DNA from: Pseudomonas fluorescens
Lineage (GTDB): Bacteria > Pseudomonadota > Gammaproteobacteria > Pseudomonadales > Pseudomonadaceae
NCBI RefSeq assembly: GCF_902497745.1
Contig: NZ_CABVHJ010000004.1
Coordinates: 24,508-88,507, forward strand
Length of the DNA stretch: 64,000 nt
Direction of reading: 5' to 3'
Notes under the pieces: model-generated
Databases searched by the model: none
The model's input: the letters and a program-made list of their open reading frames with translations, nothing else
What the model was told of the DNA's origin: nothing
Shown here: positions 54,628-63,521 of the stretch, one piece after another
Layout of the letters: each line of letters begins with the position of its first letter
Numbering within the stretch: the first letter of the stretch is position 1
Translations under genes and position numbers: made by a program

Positions 54628-55905
54628 ATGAGCAAGACTAACGCTGAACTGATGGCCCGTCGTACCGCAGCTGTTCCACGTGGTGTTGGCCAGATTCACC
54701 CGATCTTCGCTGAGTCGGCCAAGAACGCTACCGTGACTGACGTTGAAGGTCGTGAGTTCATCGACTTCGCTGGCGGCATCGCGGTACTGAACACCGGCCA
54801 TGTGCACCCGAAAATTATCGCTGCCGTGACCGAACAGCTGAACAAGCTGACTCACACCTGCTTCCAGGTACTGGCTTACGAGCCTTACGTTGAGCTGTGC
54901 GAAAAAATCAACGCCAAGGTCCCAGGTGATTTCGCCAAGAAAACCCTGCTGGTCACCACCGGTTCCGAAGCCGTGGAAAACGCCGTGAAAATCGCTCGTG
55001 CCGCCACTGGCCGCGCTGGCGTGATCGCTTTCACCGGCGCTTACCACGGTCGCACCATGATGACTTTGGGCCTGACCGGTAAAGTCGTGCCTTACTCGGC
55101 CGGCATGGGCCTGATGCCAGGCGGCATCTTCCGCGCGCTGTACCCGAACGAACTGCACGGCGTGAGCATCGACGATTCGATCGCTTCCATCGAACGCATC
55201 TTCAAGAACGACGCCGAGCCGAAAGACATCGCGGCGATCATCATCGAGCCGGTTCAGGGTGAAGGTGGTTTCTACGTTGCGCCGAAAGAATTCATGAAGC
55301 GTCTGCGCGCCCTGTGCGATCAGCACGGCATCCTGCTGATTGCTGACGAAGTACAGACCGGCGCTGGCCGTACCGGTACGTTCTTCGCCATGGAACAGAT
55401 GGGCGTTGCTGCTGACCTGACCACCTTCGCCAAATCCATCGCTGGCGGCTTCCCGCTGGCCGGTGTGTGCGGCAAGGCCGAGTACATGGACGCCATCGCT
55501 CCGGGCGGCCTGGGCGGTACTTACGCCGGTAGCCCGATTGCTTGTGCCGCTGCGCTGGCGGTGATGGAAGTGTTCGAAGAAGAACAACTGCTGGACCGCT
55601 GCAAGGCTGTTGGCGAGCGTCTGGTTACTGGTCTGAAAGCTATCCAGGCCAAGTACCCGGTGATCGGTGAAGTCCGTGCCCTGGGCGCAATGATCGCGGT
55701 CGAGCTGTTCGAAAACGGCGACAGCCACAAACCGAACGCTGCTGCTGTAGCGTCGGTTGTGGCCAAGGCGCGCGACAAGGGGCTGATCCTGCTGTCCTGC
55801 GGCACCTACGGCAACGTTCTGCGCGTCCTGGTACCGCTGACTTCGCCGGACGAGCAACTGGACAAAGGTCTGGCGATCATCGAAGAGTGCTTCTCCGAGC
55901 TCTGA
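54628..55905 (+). CDS. gabT: GabT, 4-aminobutyrate aminotransferase
   Basis: The protein has 425 residues, the usual GabT length. It is a PLP enzyme moving the amino group of GABA to 2-oxoglutarate to give succinate semialdehyde for GabD. Landmarks are TTGSEAVENAVKIARAATGR, the PLP Asp in LLIADEVQTGAGRTG, and Schiff-base Lys269 in TFAKSIAGG. GAGG precedes the ATG at 54628; the ATG at 54616 would place it inside the gene. Strong terminator at 55929. The codon pattern (many GCT, CGT and CTG) suggests good expression. Confidence 0.95.
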   Translation: MSKTNAELMARRTAAVPRGVGQIHPIFAESAKNATVTDVEGREFIDFAGGIAVLNTGHVHPKIIAAVTEQLNKLTHTCFQVLAYEPYVELCEKINAKVPGDFAKKTLLVTTGSEAVENAVKIARAATGRAGVIAFTGAYHGRTMMTLGLTGKVVPYSAGMGLMPGGIFRALYPNELHGVSIDDSIASIERIFKNDAEPKDIAAIIIEPVQGEGGFYVAPKEFMKRLRALCDQHGILLIADEVQTGAGRTGTFFAMEQMGVAADLTTFAKSIAGGFPLAGVCGKAEYMDAIAPGGLGGTYAGSPIACAAALAVMEVFEEEQLLDRCKAVGERLVTGLKAIQAKYPVIGEVRALGAMIAVELFENGDSHKPNAAAVASVVAKARDKGLILLSCGTYGNVLRVLVPLTSPDEQLDKGLAIIEECFSEL

Positions 55906-55928
55906 TCTCCCCGTGTGACCTGATCGAC

Positions 55929-55954
55929 AAAAACCCGCTTCGGCGGGTTTTTTT
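55929..55954 (+). terminator. Rho-independent terminator of gabT
   Basis: AAACCCGC-TTCG-GCGGGTTT followed by TTTT: a stable tetraloop hairpin with a U-tract. Confidence 0.95.
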
Positions 55955-56041
55955 ACGCCCCTTGAAACACATCGAGCGCTTTAGCGCTGTATCGAATGGC
56001 CAGCATTGGCTAAGGTTCAGGCATTGCAAGGGAGCGCGTGC

Positions 56042-57253
56042 ATGACTGCCGTTGAATTACCCGCTGTACCGCGAGTGTTGATTGCCGAGGCCGATCCGTG
56101 GTCTCGCGACCTGCTCAAACAAGTCTTGCTGAACGTGCGTTGCGACGCACGGCTGGATCTGTGTGCCGACGGCCAGCAAGCCCTGTCGATGCTCAGTGAG
56201 GTGCCATATGACCTCGCAATCGTCGATTGGGAGTTGCCGGGTGTCGATGGTTTGAATGTGCTGCGCAGCGTGCGTCAGCGCAAACGCAATCCGCCGTTGC
56301 CGTTCATTCTGATGAGCAGCCGCAATGACAGCGCCAGTGTGCGCGAAGCGATTCCGTTGGCACCAACTGCCTATCTGACCAAGCCGCTGAACATGGAAAA
56401 TCTGACCGAGCGTTTGCAGGGTTTACTGCTCAATGCCGGTGAAGAAGTGTTCTGTGAGGTGCCGGCACTGGCGCCGGGCATGACCTTATCAGTGTTTCTT
56501 GAGCGGCGCCGCGAGCAGGCCGACGGCGCGCCGTTAATGACCGATGTGCAGGTGGCGGTAAAGCGCAGCCTCAATCCCAATGGCCTCGATCTGAAGCTGC
56601 TGGAAGATGAGATCAAGACCGATCCACAGATCACGGCGGTGTTGATCGCTGCGGCCAACAGTGCGGCGCAGCACCACGGCGCACCGGTGCAAACGCTGGC
56701 CCAAGCCCTGCATCGCTTGGGTACCGGGCAGAGCATGAATCTGATTCTGGGGCTGGCACTCAAGCGCAGCGCCAGGCTCAGCGACCCGTGTCTGGCGGAC
56801 TACGCCGAGCGTTACTGGGGGCTGTCGCTGCACACCGCTGAATACGCGCGCACCCTGGCGCGTTTGCTCGATCTCGATCAGGAGCGCTGTTACTGCGCGG
56901 GCATGCTGCATCGCTTGGGTGATCTGGCGTTGCTGCGTTGTCTGCAGGAATGGCAGCAGGCGGGTGGTGAGCTGGATGAGCTGGAGGAAGTTGGCGAGGC
57001 GTTGGCCGAGTTTGGCGCGGCGTATGGTTCGGCCCTGCGTACTCGCTGGCGATTGCCGCTGGAGCTGCGTGAGCTGATTGCGTCGGTCTATCAGCTCGGC
57101 GGTGGCGTGTATTCACGTGAGGCGCTGGTGATGAACATGGCGGCGCAGATGGCGCATCTGACTGAGCATGAAGGCGTTGAGGAACTGGCGAAGAGCCGCA
57201 CGGCGCGGTTGCTCAAGATCGGCTTGCCGGAATTGATGCGGATGCGCAAATAA
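56042..57253 (+). CDS. Receiver-HDOD domain signalling protein
   Basis: The protein has 403 residues. A CheY-like receiver (about 10-130) has the acidic pair E16/D18, phospho-acceptor Asp62 (AIVDWELPG), the switch Ser in LMSSR and Lys in LTKPL. After a linker comes an HDOD domain (about 175-390), related to HD phosphohydrolases but lacking their metal residues. Such proteins relay signals, often in motility or biofilm control; the mate kinase is not here. The ATG at 56042 has GGAG 8 bases upstream; 56006 (TTG) would extend it by 12 residues. Confidence 0.88.
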   Translation: MTAVELPAVPRVLIAEADPWSRDLLKQVLLNVRCDARLDLCADGQQALSMLSEVPYDLAIVDWELPGVDGLNVLRSVRQRKRNPPLPFILMSSRNDSASVREAIPLAPTAYLTKPLNMENLTERLQGLLLNAGEEVFCEVPALAPGMTLSVFLERRREQADGAPLMTDVQVAVKRSLNPNGLDLKLLEDEIKTDPQITAVLIAAANSAAQHHGAPVQTLAQALHRLGTGQSMNLILGLALKRSARLSDPCLADYAERYWGLSLHTAEYARTLARLLDLDQERCYCAGMLHRLGDLALLRCLQEWQQAGGELDELEEVGEALAEFGAAYGSALRTRWRLPLELRELIASVYQLGGGVYSREALVMNMAAQMAHLTEHEGVEELAKSRTARLLKIGLPELMRMRK

Positions 57254-57275
57254 CCCGGTTCACCCACATTCCAAA

Positions 57276-57366
57276 TGTGGGAGCGAGCCTGCTCGCGAAG
57301 ACGGATTGCCATTCAGCACATCATTGTCTGATACGACGCTTTCGCGAGCAGGCTCGCTCCCACAGT
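57276..57366. repeat. REPIN between the HDOD and diguanylate cyclase genes
   Basis: REPs at 57276-57301 and 57336-57366, with TGTGGGAG ends outward (same topology as at 22539). It fills the convergent spacer. Confidence 0.88.
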
Positions 57367-57395
57367 GGGTTTGTGTTGAGGCGGGAGGACGGGGG

Positions 57396-58385
57396 TCAGG
57401 CAGAGATAATCCGGTTCTTGCCCTGCCGTTTGGCCTCATACATTGCCGCATCCGCCCGGGCGAACAGGCTGTCGAGGCTTTCGTCTTCTCCATTAAGGCT
57501 GGTCAGCCCCTGGCTGACAGTGATGCCGTACGTCTGGCCGTCATGGCTGAAACTCAAACGCTGAATCTCCTGCTGCAACCGCTCAGCCACTTGCATGGCC
57601 ATTTCCGGCGCGCACCCTGGAAACACCGCCGCAAATTCTTCCCCGCCAATTCGTCCGAACAGGTCTCCTCGACGCAACGACCCGCGCCCGCACTCGGCAA
57701 TTCGCTGCAGCACGTTGTCACCCTCCGGGTGGCCGTAGCTGTCGTTGATCACTTTGAAGTCATCGATATCCAGCAGTAAAAACGCCAGTGGTGAACCTTG
57801 CTGCCGCGCTTCTTCGAACTCGCGGTTGGCACACTCGAAGAAGTGCCGGCGATTGCTGCTTTGCGTCAGCACGTCGGTGGTCGCCAAGCGATGCAGTTCG
57901 GTTTCCATCTGCTTCTTGTCGGTGATGTCTTCGGCGATGCCGACGATGATCACCGGCTGACCGGGTTCGTCCTGACGGTTGATGAAGCATTTGTCGCTGA
58001 GCCAGCGCACCCGGCCGTCGGCGGCGATGATCCGGTATTCGCGATCTTCCATCGCGCCTTTTTGCAGCACTTCAGCGAGGCTGCGTTCGGCGTAGTCGAG
58101 GTCATCGGGGTAGATGCTGTCGCGCCACTGGTTGTAGTCGGCGAGCAGCAGGCCGGCGGAGCGGCCGAAAATCCGTTCATAGGCGGGGCTGACATACAGC
58201 ACCTGCCGGGTTTCCCAGTTGAAAGCCCAGAGCACGGCGTTGACGCTGACCAACAGTGAGCTGAACAGCTGCTCGCGTTCGCTCAGGCGGGCGACCTCGC
58301 CTTGGGCGTGCATCAACGCCATCAGGGTTTGCGCGGCCTCGGGCCACTGCGGGAAGGATGAGTCTTTTTGGTTGTTATTGACCAT
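57396..58385 (-). CDS. PAS-GGDEF diguanylate cyclase
   Basis: The protein has 329 residues and is cytoplasmic. A short helical N-terminus is followed by a PAS sensor domain (about 45-165, AVLWAFNWETRQVLYVSPAY) and a GGDEF domain with active motif GGEEF at 247-251. The inhibitory I-site RRGD (238-241) lies the usual five residues upstream. The enzyme should make c-di-GMP from GTP with product inhibition. The ATG at 58385 is preferred; a TTG at 58400 would overlap a likely leader. It could raise the c-di-GMP pool that stabilises LapA and activates PgaCD, but no direct link is shown. Confidence 0.9.
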   Translation of the reverse strand: MVNNNQKDSSFPQWPEAAQTLMALMHAQGEVARLSEREQLFSSLLVSVNAVLWAFNWETRQVLYVSPAYERIFGRSAGLLLADYNQWRDSIYPDDLDYAERSLAEVLQKGAMEDREYRIIAADGRVRWLSDKCFINRQDEPGQPVIIVGIAEDITDKKQMETELHRLATTDVLTQSSNRRHFFECANREFEEARQQGSPLAFLLLDIDDFKVINDSYGHPEGDNVLQRIAECGRGSLRRGDLFGRIGGEEFAAVFPGCAPEMAMQVAERLQQEIQRLSFSHDGQTYGITVSQGLTSLNGEDESLDSLFARADAAMYEAKRQGKNRIISA

Positions 58386-58492
58386 CGGCACAGATCTCAA
58401 AGGACGTGCCGCAATTCGACAACGGCCACAGTACAGCCCGCCGGGATGGCGAAGTGTCTTTGAGATAGGTGATTTTTAGCGAAGTTCCGAAG

Positions 58493-58517
58493 GGTGCACC
58501 CGGGAGCCGGGTGCACC
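58493..58517 (-). terminator. Hairpin downstream of desA
   Basis: GGTGCACCCGG and CCGGGTGCACC form a perfect 11-bp stem with a 3-base loop, 12 bases after the desA stop on the minus strand. It has no U-tract. Confidence 0.65.
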
Positions 58518-58528
58518 GATCAACGGTC

Positions 58529-59713
58529 TCAGACCGCCGCAGGACGCAGCGAGTAGGTTTTCAACTGATCAGCAAATTCACGCAGGGACTGGATACCGCT
58601 GGCTTCTGCCTCGTGAATCCATTCCTTGATGGCGGCGAGCATGTCGTGGCCGTTTGCGCTGGTCTTGACCCAGATCTGCTGCAGGGCCAGGCGTTTTTCG
58701 TAAATTACCTTCAACGCCTGGCTGTGCTCGAGCATGGTCTGGATGCGCAAGTGGTGACGATCTTCCAGCAGGCTGGTTTCCCGCGACAGCAGACGCTTGG
58801 CGCGGTGAAACTGGTGGCGCACCGAGTGATCGACCTTGGCCAGCTCTTGTTTGACCAGCGGGCCGATCACCAGCTTGCGGTACTGAGCCATGATCTGGAA
58901 GCGGTTGTTGAGGATGGCCATGGCGGTGTCCATATCCAGATTGCCCTTGCCTTCAACGCGGTGGGCGATCGGCGCGACACGCTGAACCTTGGCCAGACGC
59001 AGGAAGCTGAAGACTTTGATCCACGCCCAGCCGAGGTCGAATTCCCACTGCTTCACCGACAGCTTGGCCGAGTTAGGGTAGGTGTGATGGTTGTTGTGCA
59101 GTTCTTCGCCGCCGATCAGGATGCCCCACGGCACCAGATTGGTCGCCGCGTCGCGGCATTCGAAGTTGCGGTAACCGACAGCATGGCCGAGACCGTTGAT
59201 TACGCCGGCAGCCCACACCGGGATCCACATCATCTGGATCGCCCAGATGGTGATGCCGATGGTGCCGAACAGCAGCAGGTCGATAACGCCCATGATCGCC
59301 ACGCCCAGCAGCGGGTAGCGGCTGTAGACGTTGCGCTCGATCCAGTCTTCGGGGCAGTTCTTGCCGTAGATGCGCAGGGTTTCCGGGTTCTGCGCTTCGG
59401 CGCGATACAGCTCGGCGCCGGTACGCAGCACGGTGGAAAGGCCTTTGATGACCGGGCTGTGCGGGTCATCTTCGGTTTCGCATTTGGCGTGGTGTTTACG
59501 GTGGATGGCGGTCCACTCGCGGGTGTTCTGCGCCGTGGTCAGCCACAGCCAGAAACGGAAGAAGTGCTTCAGCCCGGCATTCAGCTCCAGCGAGCGATGA
59601 GCCGAGTAGCGGTGCAGATAGACCGTGACGGCGACAATTGTCACGTGGGTCATCAGCAGGGTGACTGCGACCAGAGACCAGGCCGACAAGCCAAGAAAAC
59701 CTTCGTACCACAT
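58529..59713 (-). CDS. desA: DesA-type delta-9 acyl-lipid fatty-acid desaturase
   Basis: The protein has 394 residues. This membrane-bound di-iron desaturase introduces cis double bonds into phospholipid acyl chains. The three histidine boxes are HRYSAHR, HRKHH and HNNHH, and membrane helices lie at about 8-30 and 135-180. It matches the DesA described in pseudomonads, which lies next to the same GGDEF-EAL gene found here. The ATG at 59713 gives MWYEGFLGLSAW, with GAGGG upstream. Divergent from the gene at 59848. Confidence 0.9.
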   Translation of the reverse strand: MWYEGFLGLSAWSLVAVTLLMTHVTIVAVTVYLHRYSAHRSLELNAGLKHFFRFWLWLTTAQNTREWTAIHRKHHAKCETEDDPHSPVIKGLSTVLRTGAELYRAEAQNPETLRIYGKNCPEDWIERNVYSRYPLLGVAIMGVIDLLLFGTIGITIWAIQMMWIPVWAAGVINGLGHAVGYRNFECRDAATNLVPWGILIGGEELHNNHHTYPNSAKLSVKQWEFDLGWAWIKVFSFLRLAKVQRVAPIAHRVEGKGNLDMDTAMAILNNRFQIMAQYRKLVIGPLVKQELAKVDHSVRHQFHRAKRLLSRETSLLEDRHHLRIQTMLEHSQALKVIYEKRLALQQIWVKTSANGHDMLAAIKEWIHEAEASGIQSLREFADQLKTYSLRPAAV

Positions 59714-59847
59714 AGGCTATAGGGCCCTCGATAAAGATAAAAACAGCCGTTGCATTATCACCAAGCACACAGATAAAACCAGTCGCCCTTTCAGATAAGA
59801 GTCGCTGAATGTTTCTTGACCTATAATTCCAACCTTTTTGTAGGGAC

Positions 59848-61779
59848 ATGGATAGCCGAATGCCTGCCACTTACCGCGATGCTTTGCGTGCAGCGCTGCT
59901 CTATCTCGTGCTTGCTGCTCTCTGGCTGCAAGGTACTGATCATTTATTAAACAATTTCTTCGATAACACCGTCGATCTTGCCCGATGGCAACTGATCAAC
60001 GGTTACGTCTTCGCGGCGTTCAGCGCCGGGCTGATTTTCCTGGCGCGAGCGCGTTTGTGGGAGTTCCTCGGGATTGGCGCGCGTTTGCGTGAGCGCCACG
60101 CTGATCGCGAACGGCTGCGCCAGGCGGCGGCAGTGTTCGATTGCACCCGCGAAGGCGTGTTGGTCACCAACCGTGATGGACTGATTGTGCACGTCAACCG
60201 TGCCTTTATGGAGATCACCGGCTATCAGCGCGAAGAAGTGCTCGGTCAGCAGCCGAGCCTGTTCAAGTCCGGCCACCATCCGCCGGGTTTTTATCAGGCG
60301 ATGTTTGCCACGCTGGCAACGCAGGGCGAATGGAGCGGCGAGATCTGGAACCGGCGTAAAAGCGGCGAGATTTATCCCCAGTGGCAGACCATTCGGGTCA
60401 TTCACGATGATCAGGGCTGGCTCAGCCATTACGTTGCGGTGTTCTCCGATATCAGCGCAATCAAGGATTCCGAGCATGAGCTCAAACACCTTGCGCACCA
60501 CGATCCGCTGACAGATCTGCCCAACCGCCTGCTGTTCAGCGATCGCGCCGAACAGGCACTGGCCTCGGCGCAGATCCACAAGCGCGGCTGTGCGTTGCTG
60601 ATGCTCGATCTTGATCATTTCAAAATGATCAACGACAGCCTTGGTCATAACATCGGCGATCGTTTGCTCAAGGCTGTCGCGGCGCGGTTGCAGGAGCTTT
60701 TCGGTCCCGGCATTACTCTGGCCCGCCTCGGTGGCGATGAGTTCGCGGTGCTGGCGGAAAGTTGTCCACAGCTGGTGCAGGCAGCGGCGCTGGCGCAACG
60801 CATTCTCGATGCACTGAAGGAGCCGTTCCGCATCGATGGCCACGAACTGTTCATCAACGCCAGCATCGGCATCAGCCTGTTCCCCAGCGATGCATTGAGC
60901 GCCGATCAACTATTGCGCAATGCCGACGCGGCGTTGTTCAAGGCCAAAAGTAGCGGTCGCAACGGTTACGCCTTGTACACCGAAGAGCTCACCGCGCACG
61001 CTCAGCAACGGGTGGAAATCGCCTTTGAGCTACGCCGGGCGCTGGAGCAGCAGGAGCTGCGGGTCTACTACCAACCGGTGCATGACTTGAAAACCAGTCG
61101 CCTGATCGGCGTTGAAGCACTGGTGCGCTGGCAGCATCCGCAGCGCGGTCTGGTCTCGCCGGCGGAGTTCATCCCGATAGCCGAGCGCACCGGTCTGATT
61201 GCCGAAATCGATGCCTTGGTGATGCGGCAGGCATGTCGGCAGATGTGTGAGTGGCAGCAGGCCGGGCTCGTGCTGTCGTTTGTCGCGGTGAATGTTTCGT
61301 CACGATTGTTCGCCCGGCGTGAGTTGTATCAACAGGTCGCGCAGGTGCTGCATGAAACCGGTCTGGATCCGGCGTATCTGGAGCTGGAAGTGACGGAAAG
61401 CGCGGTGATGGATGATCCGGAGGTGGCGCTGGAGCAAATGCATCGTTTGCGCGAATTGGGCATTCGCCTGGCCATCGATGATTTCGGCACGGGTTACTCG
61501 TCGCTGCTGCGGCTCAAGCGCTTGCCGGTGCAGAAACTGAAAATCGATCAGGGCTTCGTCGCCGGACTGCCGTGGGATGAGGATGATGCGGCGATTGTCC
61601 GGGTGATTATCGCGCTGGCCCGGAGTATGGGCATGCAGGTGCATGCCGAGGGTATCGAGCAGGTTGAGCAGGCGGCGTTTCTGTTGGGGCAGGAATGTGA
61701 TCTGGGGCAGGGGTACTGGTTTGGACGGCCGGTTCCGGCACAGGAGATTGACTGGGCGAGAACTCCGGTGATTGGTTAA
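59848..61779 (+). CDS. Membrane PAS-GGDEF-EAL c-di-GMP signalling protein
   Basis: The protein has 643 residues. Two N-terminal helices (about 13-32 and 50-67) precede a PAS domain (about 90-205, VFDCTREGVLVTNRDGLIVH), a GGDEF domain with intact GGDEF at 295-299 but no RxxD I-site, and an EAL domain with E423-A-L, then VNVSSRLF, ELEVTESAVMDD and DDFGTGYSSL. All main catalytic phosphodiesterase residues appear present, so c-di-GMP breakdown is likely; the GGDEF may be active or allosteric. From memory it corresponds to P. aeruginosa PA0285. ATG 59848 is used; ATG 59860 is also possible. Confidence 0.88.
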   Translation: MDSRMPATYRDALRAALLYLVLAALWLQGTDHLLNNFFDNTVDLARWQLINGYVFAAFSAGLIFLARARLWEFLGIGARLRERHADRERLRQAAAVFDCTREGVLVTNRDGLIVHVNRAFMEITGYQREEVLGQQPSLFKSGHHPPGFYQAMFATLATQGEWSGEIWNRRKSGEIYPQWQTIRVIHDDQGWLSHYVAVFSDISAIKDSEHELKHLAHHDPLTDLPNRLLFSDRAEQALASAQIHKRGCALLMLDLDHFKMINDSLGHNIGDRLLKAVAARLQELFGPGITLARLGGDEFAVLAESCPQLVQAAALAQRILDALKEPFRIDGHELFINASIGISLFPSDALSADQLLRNADAALFKAKSSGRNGYALYTEELTAHAQQRVEIAFELRRALEQQELRVYYQPVHDLKTSRLIGVEALVRWQHPQRGLVSPAEFIPIAERTGLIAEIDALVMRQACRQMCEWQQAGLVLSFVAVNVSSRLFARRELYQQVAQVLHETGLDPAYLELEVTESAVMDDPEVALEQMHRLRELGIRLAIDDFGTGYSSLLRLKRLPVQKLKIDQGFVAGLPWDEDDAAIVRVIIALARSMGMQVHAEGIEQVEQAAFLLGQECDLGQGYWFGRPVPAQEIDWARTPVIG

Positions 61780-61857
61780 AAGATCAAATGATCGCAGCCT
61801 TCGGCAGCTCCTGCACCGATCCCTGTAGGAGCTGCCAAAGGCTGCGATCATTTGCTT
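61780..61857. repeat. Inverted pair of the TGTAGGAGCTGCC-type repeat
   Basis: GCAGCCTTCGGCAGCTCCTG and TGTAGGAGCTGCCAAAGGCT are inverted relative to each other, right after the stop of the GGDEF-EAL gene. It probably acts as its terminator. Confidence 0.82.
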
Positions 61858-61910
61858 CAACAGGCTGCAAGCCCTTGCCCCGCCACATAATGTTTTCTAG
61901 TTATATAAAC

Positions 61911-61935
61911 ATTCTTAAATAGTCTTTTTAAGAAT
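61911..61935. promoter_or_regulatory. Candidate CysB/sulfur-responsive operator upstream of oscA
   Basis: ATTCTTAAA (61911-61919) and TTTAAGAAT (61927-61935) form a perfect 9-bp inverted repeat with a 7-base spacer, in an AT-rich region with TATATAA nearby (61902-61908). oscA-sbp genes respond to sulfate limitation, and CysB sites are AT-rich and degenerate, so this is the likely control point. Binding is inferred. Confidence 0.5.
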
Positions 61936-62017
61936 ATCCGTGCCTCTCTTATATTGCTCCCACGCCGAACGCAGTGCCGCCCACTGCCAGGCAAATCCCA
62001 TTCAAAGGAGCAGCACC

Positions 62018-62200
62018 ATGAGCGCATCCCTTCGCAGCGTTGACGGTCAGGACGAAAGCACCATCTTGCGTGAAATCCAGAGCGCCCTGCGCGATCTGCG
62101 TTTCGGCGCGGTGGAGATCACTGTGCACAACGCGCAGGTCGTGCAGATCGAACGCAAAGAAAAATTCCGTTTGCAGCAACCGGGTAAACAACCGGGCTAA
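62018..62200 (+). CDS. oscA: OscA, small protein for growth on organosulfur compounds
   Basis: The protein has 60 residues, starting MSASLRSVDGQDESTILREI. It matches my memory of OscA / DUF2292, a small protein needed for use of organosulfur sources under some stresses and located just before sbp. AAAGGAG precedes the ATG by 7 bases. The core folds as helix then beta (VEITVHNAQVVQIERKEKFR). The molecular role is unknown. A short-repeat pair separates it from sbp. Confidence 0.85.
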   Translation: MSASLRSVDGQDESTILREIQSALRDLRFGAVEITVHNAQVVQIERKEKFRLQQPGKQPG

Positions 62201-62267
62201 AAGATCGCAGCCTGCGCCAGCTCCTACGGGGGATTCATGTAGGAGCTGCCGCAGGCTGCGATCTTTG
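62200..62267. repeat. Inverted pair of the TGTAGGAGCTGCC-type repeat between oscA and sbp
   Basis: GATCGCAGCCTGCGCCAGCT and, inverted, TGTAGGAGCTGCCGCAGGCT flank a short loop. It lies within the presumed oscA-sbp transcript and may attenuate or stabilise it. Confidence 0.8.
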
Positions 62268-62334
62268 AACCGGCAACACGATTTCCGAAATACATAAGAA
62301 AAAGCCACCACCAAGAATTCCAGGAGCTTTCACC

Positions 62335-63348
62335 ATGTCGTCGATTCGCCGTTACGCTTTGGCCGCGCTGGCCAGCGCTGTGTTTGCCGGTTCCGCGGTT
62401 GCCAAGGATTACGAGCTGCTCAACGTGTCGTATGACCCGACGCGTGAGCTGTATCAGGACTACAACGCTGAATTCATCAAGTTCTGGCAGAAAGACCACG
62501 CTGGCGACACCGTGAAAATCCAGCAATCCCATGGCGGTTCGGGCAAACAGGGCCGTGCGGTGATCGACGGTCTGCGCGCTGACGTCGTGACCCTGGCGCT
62601 GGCCGGCGACATCGACGAAATCGCCAAACTCGGCAAGACCCTGCCCGCCGACTGGCAGAAGCGTCTGCCGGAAGCGAGCACGCCGTACACCTCGACCATC
62701 GTCTTCCTGGTGCGCAAGGGCAACCCGAAAGGCATCAAGGACTGGGGCGATCTGGTCAAGAACGACGTCTCGGTAATCACGCCGAACCCGAAAACCTCCG
62801 GCGGCGCCCGCTGGAACTTCCTCGCCGCGTGGGCCTACGGCCTGAAAGCCAACGGCGGTGACGAAGCCAAAGCCAAAGAATACGTACAAACCCTGTTCAA
62901 GCACGTGCCAGTGCTGGATACCGGTGCACGCGGTTCGACCATTACCTTCGTCAACAACGGTCAGGGCGACGTGCTGTTGGCCTGGGAAAACGAAGCGTTC
63001 CTGGCGCTGAAAGAAGATGGCGGCGCCGACAAGTTCGACATCGTCGTGCCTTCGCTGTCGATCCTCGCCGAGCCGCCAGTGGCGGTGGTCGACAAGAACG
63101 CCGAGAAGAAGGGTAACGAGCAGATCGCCGAAGCCTATCTGAAGCACCTGTACAGCCCGGCCGGTCAGGAAATCGCCGCGAAGAACTTCTACCGTCCGCG
63201 TGACAAGGACGTGGCCGCCAAGTACGCCCAGCAGTTCCCGAAACTGGACCTGGTGACCATCGACAAGGACTTCGGCGGCTGGAAAACCGCACAACCGAAA
63301 TTCTTCAATGACGGTGGTGTGTTCGACCAGATTTATCAGGCGCAGTAA
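62335..63348 (+). CDS. sbp: Sbp, periplasmic sulfate-binding protein
   Basis: The protein has 337 residues. A signal peptide ends AGSAVA before [20 protein letters not shown], the conserved start of mature sulfate-binding proteins. [20 protein letters not shown] and [20 protein letters not shown] contain the anion-pocket Ser/Gly and Trp residues. It delivers sulfate (or thiosulfate) to the CysTWA importer, whose first permease gene follows. AGGAG precedes the ATG. Confidence 0.95.
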   Translation: MSSIRRYALAALASAVFAGSAVAKDYELLNVSYDPTRELYQDYNAEFIKFWQKDHAGDTVKIQQSHGGSGKQGRAVIDGLRADVVTLALAGDIDEIAKLGKTLPADWQKRLPEASTPYTSTIVFLVRKGNPKGIKDWGDLVKNDVSVITPNPKTSGGARWNFLAAWAYGLKANGGDEAKAKEYVQTLFKHVPVLDTGARGSTITFVNNGQGDVLLAWENEAFLALKEDGGADKFDIVVPSLSILAEPPVAVVDKNAEKKGNEQIAEAYLKHLYSPAGQEIAAKNFYRPRDKDVAAKYAQQFPKLDLVTIDKDFGGWKTAQPKFFNDGGVFDQIYQAQ

Positions 63349-63392
63349 TCTGACTTCAGCCACACATCAAGCCTGAAGCCAGGCGCGAAAAA

Positions 63393-63481
63393 TGTGGGAG
63401 CGAGCTTGCTCGCGAAAGCGGAGTGTCAGACGACGTAGAGTTGGCTGATACTCCCTCTTCGCGAGCAAGCTCGCTCCCACA
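63393..63481. repeat. REPIN between sbp and cysT
   Basis: REPs at 63393-63420 and 63451-63481, TGTGGGAG ends outward, GCTTGC variant. It lies inside a presumed operon and could lower read-through from the abundant sbp message into cysT. Confidence 0.88.
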
Positions 63482-63521
63482 TTGGTGCGTTCAGCGGAAT
63501 GCTTTTTAACCAAGGACTTTT

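Noticed and set aside
18416..63481. REP pairs as insertion sequences or short genes encoding MWERACSRR-like peptides
   Set aside because: No transposase or target duplications; the peptides are a by-product of the repeat sequence. Only the copy at 25395 lies in a real gene.
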